51,179 nucleotides of DNA from the NCBI RefSeq assembly GCF_014692675.1, contig NZ_JABFCZ010000033.1, positions 1 to 51,179 on the forward strand, in the 5' to 3' direction. Positions 1 through 8,264 of the stretch are shown piece after piece. Source of the stretch: Roseibium aggregatum (GTDB lineage Bacteria > Pseudomonadota > Alphaproteobacteria > Rhizobiales > Stappiaceae). The notes under the pieces were generated by a model, which was not told the origin of the DNA, searched no databases, and saw only the letters and a program-made list of their open reading frames with translations. Each line of letters opens with the position of its first letter. The stretch's first letter is position 1. The translations under genes and the position numbers were made by a program.

Positions 1-90
1 ATTATGAGGACCAGACTGCGCGGATCTCCATCTTGGCCGGGGCTCGACCCCGAGACCGGATACGTTGACGCAGACTGAACAGAGCAATCT

Positions 91-759
91 TCAAATTACC
101 CCTTGCAGACGGGGCGGGCCATACGTTTCAAAAATATTTTTTTCTCGCGAAGAGACTGCATCACCCGCCATCATTGGAAACGAATTATTAGTCACTTGCG
201 TTCGATTTAACGACCATCGATCAAAAGGACTATTTTCATCAACGTTAATAATCTCCCAATGCCTAGGCTTACCCTCCGGAGCATCCTTGGTCATTGCAAT
301 TAACCCTCTACTCGGCTCCGGAATAAGGCGACCGCTTTGGACTAGTGGCTCAATCGTTTCAAATAACATTTTTGTCTCATCATCATCCGGAATTATAAAT
401 ACTGGGACGGCCTTCAGCACTCCGTTCTGAATTGGTAGATCTTCGACATTATCAGCATAAAATGATATTTCATTTTCCTTCATAAATTTATCGAAGCCTT
501 CTTCTGAAGCCAACATAGACATGGCCATGACCTCAGTAGAGGCATAAGAAAGCTGCGTTAAATCATTCATGAAAACGGAAAATCGAATTAAATCAAGCGC
601 ATCAGATGTATTCGGAACTCTCAAACGGGTTTTTAACCCAGTATGACAACATACTGCTTCATTAAGAATTCTAAAATGTTCTTGATACCCGCCCATCCAC
701 TCCTTAGGCTGGAAGGTATCGAAGTGCATCACATTCTGTAATATTGACTGCAATGACAT
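91..759 (-). CDS. hypothetical protein, AT-rich orphan (222 aa)
   Basis: I do not recognise a family. The predicted protein is acidic, soluble-looking, with no signal peptide or membrane segment. The ATG at 757-759 has no clear ribosome binding site. The gene and the roughly 280 bases upstream are visibly AT-rich, with codons such as AAT, TTA and ATA that are rare elsewhere in this window, which suggests recent acquisition. It stands alone: the next gene begins beyond 1046 and is in a different functional unit. The region 760-1045 holds no gene that I can see. It could be a small toxin-immunity or phage-derived protein, but nothing in the sequence shows that. Confidence 0.6.
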   Translation of the reverse strand: MSLQSILQNVMHFDTFQPKEWMGGYQEHFRILNEAVCCHTGLKTRLRVPNTSDALDLIRFSVFMNDLTQLSYASTEVMAMSMLASEEGFDKFMKENEISFYADNVEDLPIQNGVLKAVPVFIIPDDDETKMLFETIEPLVQSGRLIPEPSRGLIAMTKDAPEGKPRHWEIINVDENSPFDRWSLNRTQVTNNSFPMMAGDAVSSREKNIFETYGPPRLQGVI

Positions 760-1045
760 AAGCAGAGATACAACACCATCTAAATCGCAAGTTATTATCT
801 ATATATCACAACAACCTGAATATTTAGAATGAAGATAATTCCAAGCGCCTATTAGCACCTATTTTCTTCACAATATTGATGAGAATGTCGCACCTCGCCG
901 CTTGCCCAATAACCGGTGAAATGGGGATTGGTTTTTCCAGTAATCGGCGAGACCAGTAGGAGAAAACAGCACCTCTTCAGTCGCCCTCTCTCCTTAATCA
1001 GGTCTTTTGCCGATAAGTAGGCAGGGCCGGCGAGCTAATCCGCTT

Positions 1046-1786
1046 TCAAACGTCGTGGGCTGTCAGCCAGTCGCGAATGAGATTCTGGTAACGCTCACCG
1101 GAAAAGCTCGGGAAATGGCCGCCGTGCACCAGCCGCACCGGCAGATCGAGGAGCCGGGTCATGCTGGCGATATAATCGCCTATGTCCGAGTGATAGGTGT
1201 CCTCGATCAGCGGCCCGTCATAGATGATGTCTCCGGAAAACAGAATCCCGGTCGCCTTTTCATAGAGCGCGATGCCACCCGGTGAATGACCGGGCGTATG
1301 GATCACCGTGAAATGCCGGTCGCCGAGATCGACGACATCGCCGTCCTCGACGATACGCGTGGCCGGCGCCTTCTTCACCGCGTATTCGGTGGAGCTGTAG
1401 GGCAGCGGCGGCAGCCGGGTGAAGATCTCGTCGGTCACGTAAGGATCGGCCAGCGTATTCTCCCGGGTCGGTTCCGCCAGAAGTTCCGCCTCGTGCGCGT
1501 GCACAGTACGGTGCTCGACCTCGTGATGGCAGCCGATGTGGTCGAAATGGGTGTGGCTTGCAACCGCCTCGAGCGGCCTCTCGGTCACGATCGGCACCTG
1601 TTCGCGCAGGCTGACCACGCCCATGCCGCTGTCGACCAGCATGTCCTTGTCCCGCCCGCGCACGTGCCAGATGTTGCAGCGGTAGAACTCCTGGATGAAG
1701 GGCTCGCAGATATAGGTGACGTCGTCGCCGACCTTGCGGGTCTCGTACCAGATATCCGCCGTGGCGCGTTCCATGTCCGCCCTCAC
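1046..1786 (-). CDS. metallo-beta-lactamase-fold hydrolase
   Basis: The protein (246 aa) has the MBL-fold metal-binding pattern: H78-x-H80-x-D82-H83, H167 in a TPGHS motif, D186 in SGD and H224 in HGGH. These residues normally bind two zinc ions in hydrolases such as glyoxalase II-like thioesterases and lactonases. The substrate is unknown. It is the last gene of the leftward ureohydrolase/Pot-transporter operon. Its GTG start (1784-1786) overlaps the TGA of the upstream ABC ATPase gene (GTGA), so it is very likely translationally coupled. An ATG at 1774 with GAGGG upstream is an alternative start. Its position suggests a step in breakdown of the transported compound, or detoxification of a by-product. 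Confidence 0.88.
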   Translation of the reverse strand: MRADMERATADIWYETRKVGDDVTYICEPFIQEFYRCNIWHVRGRDKDMLVDSGMGVVSLREQVPIVTERPLEAVASHTHFDHIGCHHEVEHRTVHAHEAELLAEPTRENTLADPYVTDEIFTRLPPLPYSSTEYAVKKAPATRIVEDGDVVDLGDRHFTVIHTPGHSPGGIALYEKATGILFSGDIIYDGPLIEDTYHSDIGDYIASMTRLLDLPVRLVHGGHFPSFSGERYQNLIRDWLTAHDV

Positions 1787-2865
1787 CCTTGATCTTTCAG
1801 GACCACCACATCGCCCCGCCGCACTCCGAGCGTGACGGTCGATCCCACCAGCGCTCCTCCACTCTGCGGCATCTGGGCGACGGGCCGGAAATCGTCATTG
1901 GCGGCATGCTTCAAAACCGCCAGATGATGGGCACCGGCAAAGGTCAGGTCCTCCACGGTCGCGGACCCGAGCGGCAGGATATCATCGCCTGCGCGGTCCA
2001 CCACGAAATGTTCCGGCCGGATCGACAGCACGACCGCCTCGCCCGCCTCGAACCGCTTCTCCGGGGCGGAAAGCCTGAGCTGACCGCACGGGGTATCGAC
2101 GTCGATCACGCTGCCCTTTTTCTCCAGCACCTTGCCTTTCAGGAAAGAACTCTGCCCCATGAAGCCCGCGGTAAACAGTGTCGCCGGTTGCAGGTAGACC
2201 CGTTCCGGCGTGCCCATGTCCTCGATCCGGCCTTGGCTCATCACAACGACGGTGTCGCCGATGGCCATGGCCTCTTCCTGGTCATGGGTCACGTGGATGA
2301 AGGAGGTTCCCACTTCCCGCTGGATCGCCTTCAGTTCGGCCTGCATCTGCCGGCGCAGCTTCAGGTCCAGCGCTCCGAGCGGTTCGTCGAGCAGAAGAAC
2401 GGAGGGTTCGACGGCCAACGCCCGGGCGAGCGCGACGCGCTGGCGCTGGCCGCCGGAAAGCTCATGGGGTTTCTTGTCCTCAGCCCCGCCGAGCCCGACC
2501 AGTTCCAGCATCCGGTGCGCGCGATTGCTGCGCTCCTTCGAGCCAATGCCGCGCATGCGCAGGCCGAAGCCCACATTCGCGCCGATGGTCATGTGCGGAA
2601 ACAGGGCATAGTCCTGGAACACGGTCGTCGTCGGACGTTTTGCGGGCGCGACATCCGTCATGTCCTGACTGTTGATCAGCACCTCACCGGATTGCGGCAC
2701 CAGAAAGCCGCCGATGACGGAAAGCAGCGTCGTCTTGCCCGAGCCGGAGGGGCCGAGGAACACGGTATAGGCGCCGGCCGGAACCGTCAGCGACACGCCG
2801 TCGAGCGCGGTGAAGCTGTCGTAGCGATGCGTGACGTTGCGCACGTCGACGGCAAGATCGGTCAA
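1783..2865 (-). CDS. ABC transporter ATPase, polyamine type (PotA/PotG-like)
   Basis: This is the cytoplasmic ATPase of the importer encoded with it (360 aa). Walker A lies at 38-46 (GPSGSGKTT), the signature LSGGQ at 136-140 and Walker B LLLDE at 157-161. The C-terminal third is a TOBE-like regulatory domain typical of the PotA/PotG/FbpC/MalK branch. The start is a TTG at 2865, supported by GGGAGG seven bases upstream and by overlap with the TGA of the upstream permease gene (TTGA). The neighbouring binding protein and two permeases are of the spermidine/putrescine class, so a polyamine or guanidino compound is the likely cargo. Confidence 0.93.
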   Translation of the reverse strand: MTDLAVDVRNVTHRYDSFTALDGVSLTVPAGAYTVFLGPSGSGKTTLLSVIGGFLVPQSGEVLINSQDMTDVAPAKRPTTTVFQDYALFPHMTIGANVGFGLRMRGIGSKERSNRAHRMLELVGLGGAEDKKPHELSGGQRQRVALARALAVEPSVLLLDEPLGALDLKLRRQMQAELKAIQREVGTSFIHVTHDQEEAMAIGDTVVVMSQGRIEDMGTPERVYLQPATLFTAGFMGQSSFLKGKVLEKKGSVIDVDTPCGQLRLSAPEKRFEAGEAVVLSIRPEHFVVDRAGDDILPLGSATVEDLTFAGAHHLAVLKHAANDDFRPVAQMPQSGGALVGSTVTLGVRRGDVVVLKDQG

Positions 2866-3653
2866 GAACGCCTCCCTTTCCGGAAAACGACCAGTTCGAG
2901 AACAATGACGAGAACGACGGAAATACCGAAGACGACGCTACCGACCGCGTTGGTCTTCGGATTGAGGCCCGAGCGCAGCAGGCTCCAGATTTCCACCGGC
3001 AGGGTGACGTCGAAGCGCGTCAGCAGGAACGAGATGATGAACTCGTCCCAGGAAAACGTCATCGACAGGAAGAAACTGGCAAAGAGTGCGGGCCAGAGCA
3101 TCGGCGCCGTCACCAGCGTGATCACCTGCCACTCCCTGGCGCCCAGGTCCCGGGCGGCGCGCTCGATATTGGCCTGATGATCGCCCATCTGGCTGTAGAT
3201 GATGGCAAAGCAGAGCGGCATGTTGATCACCACATGGCCGATACCGGCGGCAACGAGCGACTTCGGGATGCCGACTGCGTTGAAGGTGATCAGCAGGCCC
3301 ATGCCGATGATCAGGTAGCTGACCGTGAGCGGCGCGGTGAGAAGCGCCCGCTGCAACCCCTTCGCCGGCAGTTTGAACCGCGCCAGGCCATAGGCCGACA
3401 GGAAGCCGAGCAGAACGGCGGTGAGCGACGAACCGACGGCGACCGCAATGGAATTCGCCAGCGCTTCCATCAGCCGCCCGTCATTCCACACCGCCTCGTA
3501 CCAGCGCAGGCTCAACCCCTTCAGCGGCGGGATCGGAAACCGGCCGTCCTGGAAGGAAAACAAGACCAGCACGACGACCGGCAGGAAAATGAAGCCGTAG
3601 ATCGCCAGCGCGTAGAGAACGGAGGGCAGCTGGCGCCAGGGTTTGCGTATCAT
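2862..3653 (-). CDS. ABC transporter permease, polyamine type (PotC/PotI-like)
   Basis: Inner-membrane permease (263 aa) with about six hydrophobic segments and the EAA-type loop around ERAARDLGA that docks on the ATPase. I start it at the ATG at 3651-3653 (MIRKPW...). The open frame continues upstream but that part overlaps the preceding permease in another frame and is not coding. The gap to the upstream permease is two bases, and the stop overlaps the TTG start of the ATPase gene, so the transporter genes are one transcription and translation unit. It pairs with the PotB-like permease to form the channel. Confidence 0.92.
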   Translation of the reverse strand: MIRKPWRQLPSVLYALAIYGFIFLPVVVLVLFSFQDGRFPIPPLKGLSLRWYEAVWNDGRLMEALANSIAVAVGSSLTAVLLGFLSAYGLARFKLPAKGLQRALLTAPLTVSYLIIGMGLLITFNAVGIPKSLVAAGIGHVVINMPLCFAIIYSQMGDHQANIERAARDLGAREWQVITLVTAPMLWPALFASFFLSMTFSWDEFIISFLLTRFDVTLPVEIWSLLRSGLNPKTNAVGSVVFGISVVLVIVLELVVFRKGRRS

Positions 3654-3655
3654 GC

Positions 3656-4519
3656 TCAGGCCCTTTCCAGACGGATCCAGCGGGCGAAGCCGAGATAGGC
3701 GATGGTCACCACTATCATCAGCAAGATTGCCAGCGCCGAGGCGGTCGGGAAGTCCGCCCGCCGGCCGATCTGCAGCATGATCACCTGCGGCATCAGCAGC
3801 TCGTTGTTGCCGCCGAGCACCTGGGGCGTGATGTAGTCGCCGATGCACAGGACGAACGTCAGGAAGGCGCCGACCATGATGCCCGGCAGCGTCAGCGGCA
3901 GCACCACATGCCAGAAGGTCCTGAGCGGCCCCGCGCCCAGATCCGCGGCGGCCTTGCGGTAATTCGGCGAAAGCTGCACCAGGTTGGCGTAGATCGTCAG
4001 CGTCAACAGCATGACAAAGAAATGGACAAAGCCGATCACCGTCGCCGTGCGGCTGTTGGCGAGATCGAGCGGTTCGTCGACAAGTCCGATGCCGAGCAGC
4101 GCCTGGTTGATGATGCCGTTGTTGGCAAGCACCAGGAGCCAGGAATAGGAGCGCACCACGTAGGAGGTCCAGAACGGCAGGATGGCGAGCACCAGCGCCA
4201 GCCGCTGCCACCGGGCCGGTACCTTTTCGGCGATGATCCAGGCAAACGGATAGGCGAGCACGATGGAGGTCACGGTCACGATAGCGGTGACCTCCAGCGA
4301 ATTCACCATCGCCTGCAGGAAGTGCCCGCGCTCGAAGAATTTCAGGTAATTGGCAAAGGTCCAGCTGGCGATGAGGTCGGTTCCGACCCGCTCCCAGAGG
4401 CTGACCACCGCCATGACGATGAACGGAGCCACGAAAAAGGCGGCAGTCCAAAGAAGGGCGGGAGCGACGAAGGCCCAGGGCCCCAGGTCGATCCGCTTGC
4501 GCTTCCATGTCGCCGCCAT
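3656..4519 (-). CDS. ABC transporter permease, polyamine type (PotB/PotH-like)
   Basis: Inner-membrane permease (287 aa from the ATG at 4519). A short cytoplasmic basic N-terminus (TWKRKR) is followed by six predicted membrane spans, and the EAA loop is seen near RKAAADLGAG. A TTG at 4537 in the same frame would add six residues, but a GGAGA lies at good distance before the ATG at 4519, so I prefer that start. It sits 37 bases after the binding-protein gene and two bases before its partner permease. The pair matches the PotB/PotC arrangement of spermidine/putrescine importers. Confidence 0.92.
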   Translation of the reverse strand: MAATWKRKRIDLGPWAFVAPALLWTAAFFVAPFIVMAVVSLWERVGTDLIASWTFANYLKFFERGHFLQAMVNSLEVTAIVTVTSIVLAYPFAWIIAEKVPARWQRLALVLAILPFWTSYVVRSYSWLLVLANNGIINQALLGIGLVDEPLDLANSRTATVIGFVHFFVMLLTLTIYANLVQLSPNYRKAAADLGAGPLRTFWHVVLPLTLPGIMVGAFLTFVLCIGDYITPQVLGGNNELLMPQVIMLQIGRRADFPTASALAILLMIVVTIAYLGFARWIRLERA

Positions 4520-4556
4520 AATCGCGTCTCCGTTCAAGTTTCGATCCGGTGAAGGA

Positions 4557-5639
4557 TCAGTGTTGCAGGAATTCCGTCCAGACGTCCTGCATTTCCGCGT
4601 CCAGCTTGGCGTCGGGCGCCGGATAAAGCTGCGAATTGGCGATGTAGCTTTCCTGGTCGGACCAGCGCAGTGCGGTCTTCTGCTGGTCGGTCAGCTGGGC
4701 CTCGGCCTTGGAATTTGCCGGCATCGCCCAGTAGCAGGACGAGGTCGCCAGCTTTGCCTGGCCTTCCGGCGACAGGATGTACTTGACGAACTCGGTCGCC
4801 AGTTCCTTGCGCTTGCTGTCCTTGAAGACACCGATCGACTGGGACCAGCGCATGCCGCCCTGCTTCGGCAGGATCCAGTCCAGGTCCGGATTGTCGGCGC
4901 TCAGGCCCGCGGTCACCCATTCGCCGCCGCCGACCAGGATATCCACTTCGCCGGTCGCGAGCGCGGTCTGGCTGGCGACCACTTCGCCGACGAGCTTGGC
5001 GTTGTCCTTGATCTTGAACAGCGTGTCCTTGATTTCGGGAAGATCGGCGCCGGAGAGGTCCGCCGTCTTCTTGCCGAGGCCGACCGCGACCATGCCCATG
5101 ACCGGGAGATAGTAGTCGTAAACGGCAATCTTGCCCTTGTACTTGTCCGATGACCACAGGACGGTCATGTCCTCCATGTCGACCGGATCGACCTTCGCCT
5201 TGTTGAAGGAGATCGTGTTGTAGCCGAACTTCTCCGAAACGGCGTAGGTCTTGCCGTCGCGCACGTGGTTGGCTTCCATGCGCAGGGCCGGGAAGATATC
5301 GTCCATGGGCAGGGCGTCCGCCGGCAGCGGCGCCAGCAGATCGGCATCGATCGCGCGCGGCACGTCGACCCCGTCGATCACGAACACGTCCCAGTCGCCC
5401 GGCTGCGACTGTTCGACGATGGCAAGGGCCGCGCCGGTGCCTTCGTATTCCTTGAGGTTGACCTTGACGTCGAACTTCTTCTCGAACGGCTCGATCAGCG
5501 CCGGGTCGGTGTGATCGCACCAAACGAGCGCATTGAGTTCTTCCGTCGCCTGCGCCGACAGCGGCGCCAGCACCACGGAGGACAGAAGCACGCCGAGGAC
5601 GGCGTTCTTCAGTTTCGTTTTTCTGACCTGTTTTGTCAT
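4557..5639 (-). CDS. periplasmic binding protein of polyamine type (PotD/PotF-like)
   Basis: Secreted substrate-binding protein (360 aa) for the Pot-like importer. The N-terminus (MTKQVRKTKLKNA) is basic and followed by a hydrophobic stretch and a likely cleavage site after LSAQA. The mature start (TEELNALVWCDHTDP) and the repeated pattern of aromatic and acidic residues fit the SBP_bac_8/PotD family. The ATG at 5637-5639 is preceded by GGAG; the longer upstream frame lacks this. It is 63 bases downstream of the ureohydrolase gene. Co-transcription with a ureohydrolase suggests agmatine, guanidinobutyrate or putrescine as ligand, which is inference. Confidence 0.92.
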   Translation of the reverse strand: MTKQVRKTKLKNAVLGVLLSSVVLAPLSAQATEELNALVWCDHTDPALIEPFEKKFDVKVNLKEYEGTGAALAIVEQSQPGDWDVFVIDGVDVPRAIDADLLAPLPADALPMDDIFPALRMEANHVRDGKTYAVSEKFGYNTISFNKAKVDPVDMEDMTVLWSSDKYKGKIAVYDYYLPVMGMVAVGLGKKTADLSGADLPEIKDTLFKIKDNAKLVGEVVASQTALATGEVDILVGGGEWVTAGLSADNPDLDWILPKQGGMRWSQSIGVFKDSKRKELATEFVKYILSPEGQAKLATSSCYWAMPANSKAEAQLTDQQKTALRWSDQESYIANSQLYPAPDAKLDAEMQDVWTEFLQH

Positions 5640-5702
5640 GACTGCTCCATCTCTGGCTGAAAGGTGATCTTTGTTTGTTGTTGGCCCCAAAAGGACAGGT
5701 CC

Positions 5703-6656
5703 CTAGTCATCCGCGGAATAGCGGACGCCGGGCAGAATGCAGAGCATTTCGTAGAGAAGATTCGCGCCGACCAGCGCAGTGTTACCGGACGGATCGTAGG
5801 GCGGCGACACTTCCACCAGATCGCCGCCGACCACGTTGAGCCCCCGGCAACCGCGGATGATTTCCAGCGCCTGCCAGATAGTCAGGCCGCCGATCTCCAC
5901 GGTTCCGGTTCCGGGCGCAAACGCCGGATCCAGGCTGTCGATGTCGTAGGAGAGATAGACCGGATGATCGCCGATCTTTTCCCGGACTTCCGCCATCAGC
6001 GGCACCAGCGACTTGTGCCAGCAGTCTTCCGCCGGAACGACGGTGAAGCCCTGCTTGCGCGACCAGTTGAAGTCCTCCGGCGAATAGCCGGTGCCGCGCA
6101 GGCCGATCTGGAACACCTTGTCGGCCTGGAGGCAGCCGTCCTCAAGCGCGCGGCGGAACGGCGTGCCGTGGGCGATCTTCTCGCCGAACATGTCGTCGTT
6201 GATATCCGCATGGGCATCGACGTGAATGAGCGCCACCGGCCCGTGCTTCTTCGCCATGGCGCGCAGGATCGGATAGGTCATCGTGTGATCGCCGCCGAGC
6301 GCCAGCGGCTTGCAGTCATGCACGACAATGTCGCTGAAGGCCTGTTCGATGATCTCGACCGACTTCTTCAGGTCGAAGGTGTTGAGCGCCACATCGCCGA
6401 CGTCGGCGACCTGCAGGCTGTCGAAGGGTGCGGCCCCGGTGCCCATGTTGTAGGGCCGCAGCATGCACGATTCCATGCGGATATGACGCGGTCCCTGGCG
6501 GGTGCCGGAGCGGTTGGAGGTGCCGATATCGAGCGGCACCCCGATGAAACAGGCATCCAGGCCTTCCGCCGTTTCCCGCGCCGGCAGCCGCATCATGGTT
6601 GACGGGCCGGCGAAACGCGGCATGTCGTTGCCGCCAAGCGGCTGATTGAATGTCAT
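5703..6656 (-). CDS. speB: agmatinase-family ureohydrolase
   Basis: Ureohydrolase of the arginase/agmatinase superfamily (317 aa), which splits a guanidino compound into urea and an amine. All dimetal ligands are visible: H124 in GGDHTMTYP, D147-x-H149-x-D151 in HVDAHAD, and D238-x-D240 in SYDIDSLDP. The family includes agmatinase, guanidinobutyrase and guanidinopropionase, and the sequence alone does not settle the substrate. It is first in the leftward operon with the Pot-type importer and is divergent from a LysR regulator across 120 bases, an arrangement also known for guanidinobutyrase genes in pseudomonads. The gene symbol is therefore provisional. Confidence 0.9.
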   Translation of the reverse strand: MTFNQPLGGNDMPRFAGPSTMMRLPARETAEGLDACFIGVPLDIGTSNRSGTRQGPRHIRMESCMLRPYNMGTGAAPFDSLQVADVGDVALNTFDLKKSVEIIEQAFSDIVVHDCKPLALGGDHTMTYPILRAMAKKHGPVALIHVDAHADINDDMFGEKIAHGTPFRRALEDGCLQADKVFQIGLRGTGYSPEDFNWSRKQGFTVVPAEDCWHKSLVPLMAEVREKIGDHPVYLSYDIDSLDPAFAPGTGTVEIGGLTIWQALEIIRGCRGLNVVGGDLVEVSPPYDPSGNTALVGANLLYEMLCILPGVRYSADD

Positions 6657-6737
6657 CCCACCCTCAATCTGACTGCAAATTAATCACGCCAATCGAATAT
6701 GCAGCCTAGCCGGTGGCAAACATGGATAAAATGAGCA

Positions 6738-6761
6738 ATTATCAAACTCCAGTTTTGTAAT
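6738..6761. promoter_or_regulatory. imperfect palindrome in divergent LysR/ureohydrolase promoter
   Basis: Arms ATTATCAAAC (6738-6747) and GTTTTGTAAT (6752-6761) pair at 8 of 10 positions around a four-base spacer. The site lies 15 bases before the lysR start and in the 120-base AT-rich gap shared with the leftward operon, the usual place for a LysR autoregulatory and activator site. Function is inferred. Confidence 0.4.
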
Positions 6762-6776
6762 ACTCAAAGTGAAGTC

Positions 6777-7676
6777 ATGAGATTCTCGGGCAGTGACCTT
6801 CGTCTTCTCCAGGTGTTCGAGGCGGTCGCCCGTCACGGCGCCTTCTCGGCCGCCGAAGCCGAACTCAACATCAGCGCCTCGACCATCTCCAATCACATGA
6901 CCGCCCTGGAGGAACGGCTCGGCGTCAAGCTATGCCAGCGCGGCCGAACCGGCTTCCGCCTGACGGAAAAGGGACAGCTCGTGCTGGATTCCGCCCGGCG
7001 CCTGTTCAAGGCGATCGGCGATTTCGACGCGGAAATCGGCGCGCTGCGCGGCACCCTGACAGGCGAATTGCGGATCGGACTGGTCGACAGCATGGTGACG
7101 GATCCAAACTCCCGGATCTCCGAGGCGATCGCCGCCTTCGGCAAGCGGGAAGGCTCCGTCTCCCTGACCCTGATGCAGGACCGGCCGCAGGAACTGCAGC
7201 AGAAGGTCTATGACGGCGTCTACCATTGCGGCATCGGCAGCTTCCCGCACCTGATCTCGGGCCTGGAAGCGATCCCGCTTTATGACGAACAGCATTATCT
7301 CTATGCCGCGAGCAGCCATCCGCTGGTCGAAGACAGTAACCCGATCACGACCGAGCAACTGCGCAAACACCGCTTCATCCGCCGGGGCTACTGGCGCGCC
7401 GCCGATGAACGCCGGCTTTTGCTGGGTCCGGTCGAGGCGACGGTTCACCAGATCGAACCGCAACTGATGCTGATCCGCTCAGGACACTATCTCGGTTTCC
7501 TGCCGGAACATCTTGCCCAAAGGTGGGTCGAGGCCGGCGAACTCATCGCCATCCTGCCGGAGGAAATCACCTACACCTGCACCTTCAGCCTGATCCTGCG
7601 CAAGGGCTACCGGCGCACGGAAACCCTGCGCACCTTCATCCGCGATTTCACCGGCGCGCACGATCTGGCGGCGTAG
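6777..7676 (+). CDS. LysR-family transcriptional regulator
   Basis: Regulator of 299 aa. Residues 1-60 hold the LysR winged helix-turn-helix (LQVFEAVARHGAFSAAEAELNISASTISNHMTALEE region), followed by a coiled linker and a co-inducer-binding domain to about residue 290. It is transcribed away from the ureohydrolase/Pot operon, so it most likely controls that operon in response to the transported guanidino compound or polyamine. Its 3' end faces the marR gene. Confidence 0.93.
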   Translation: MRFSGSDLRLLQVFEAVARHGAFSAAEAELNISASTISNHMTALEERLGVKLCQRGRTGFRLTEKGQLVLDSARRLFKAIGDFDAEIGALRGTLTGELRIGLVDSMVTDPNSRISEAIAAFGKREGSVSLTLMQDRPQELQQKVYDGVYHCGIGSFPHLISGLEAIPLYDEQHYLYAASSHPLVEDSNPITTEQLRKHRFIRRGYWRAADERRLLLGPVEATVHQIEPQLMLIRSGHYLGFLPEHLAQRWVEAGELIAILPEEITYTCTFSLILRKGYRRTETLRTFIRDFTGAHDLAA

Positions 7677-7715
7677 TTCGGCAGCGAGTTCTGCCCTCGG
7701 CTCCCTCCGGAGCGG

Positions 7716-8198
7716 TCAGGATTCCGCCATCGTTTTCGCAACAGCTGCCAGCCAGCGCCGGACAGCGGGAACGTCCTTTTCCGGCACACACCCAAGCAAT
7801 TCCTGCTCGACCGTGTGCACCCGCTCTCGCGCTTCACTCAGCAGTTTCCGGCCGTGCTCGGTCAGGTCGAGTTGCTTGATCCGGCCGTGGACCGCGTGGG
7901 GCCGGCGCGAGATCGATCCGCCCTTTTCCAGATTGGCGATGATCACGCTGACCGTCTGTGGCGTCAGCAGCGCCAGGCGGGCGATATCCGCGTTGGAAAT
8001 GCCCGGATAGGCGGCAATCATGGTCAGGACGGAAAACTGAGGCGGCGTCATGTCGAGATCGGCAAGCACATGGGCCACCCGGTTATGGGAGGCATTGGCG
8101 GCCTGGCGCAGCAGATAGCCGAGATAGCCCTCTTCGCCGCGTTTGCCTTCCCCCGCCTCCGGCACGCCGGTCTGCCCGTCCGATTTGTCCTTGCGCAT
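7716..8198 (-). CDS. MarR-family transcriptional repressor
   Basis: Small regulator (160 aa) with a central winged helix (about 45-115) containing the MarR pattern TPPQFSVLTMI...NADIARLALLTPQTVSVIIANLEKGG and the wing residues RPHAVHGRIKQLDLT. MarR proteins bind palindromes as dimers and release DNA on oxidation or ligand binding. Its ATG lies inside the left arm of an inverted repeat shared with the divergent AhpD-like/GNAT/azoreductase operon, so it very likely represses both itself and that operon. No strong ribosome binding site precedes the ATG. Confidence 0.92.
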   Translation of the reverse strand: MRKDKSDGQTGVPEAGEGKRGEEGYLGYLLRQAANASHNRVAHVLADLDMTPPQFSVLTMIAAYPGISNADIARLALLTPQTVSVIIANLEKGGSISRRPHAVHGRIKQLDLTEHGRKLLSEARERVHTVEQELLGCVPEKDVPAVRRWLAAVAKTMAES

Positions 8199-8238
8199 AA
8201 TATCAGAGCTCTTATATATTGTTCGAACTCTGATATTA
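8198..8238. promoter_or_regulatory. inverted repeat, probable MarR operator
   Basis: Perfect 11-base arms TAATATCAGAG (8198-8208) and CTCTGATATTA (8228-8238) are separated by 19 bases. The left arm overlaps with a second near-palindrome ATATCAGAGCTCTTATAT (8200-8217). The element fills the 66-base gap between the divergent starts at 8198 and 8265 and would cover both promoters. Assignment to the adjacent MarR gene is inference from position. Confidence 0.65.
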
Positions 8239-8264
8239 AACCGGTTAGACGGAAAGGACCAGTC

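Noticed and set aside
1..68. 22 open codons ending in TGA at 66-68 in frame 3, perhaps the tail of a gene from the left
   Set aside because: Too short to identify and its start is outside the window.
65..430. Rightward open frame of 121 codons
   Set aside because: Antisense to the better-supported gene at 91-759, no ribosome binding site and no recognisable motif.
760..1045. Possible small gene or repeat in the AT-rich gap
   Set aside because: Only short loose similarities (AATAACCGGTGA and AGTAATCGGCGA); no arms, frames or motifs of substance.
1789..3177. Rightward frame of 462 codons
   Set aside because: Lies opposite the ABC transporter genes, which have full family motifs; product rich in His/Arg/Gln as expected for antisense of GC-rich coding DNA.
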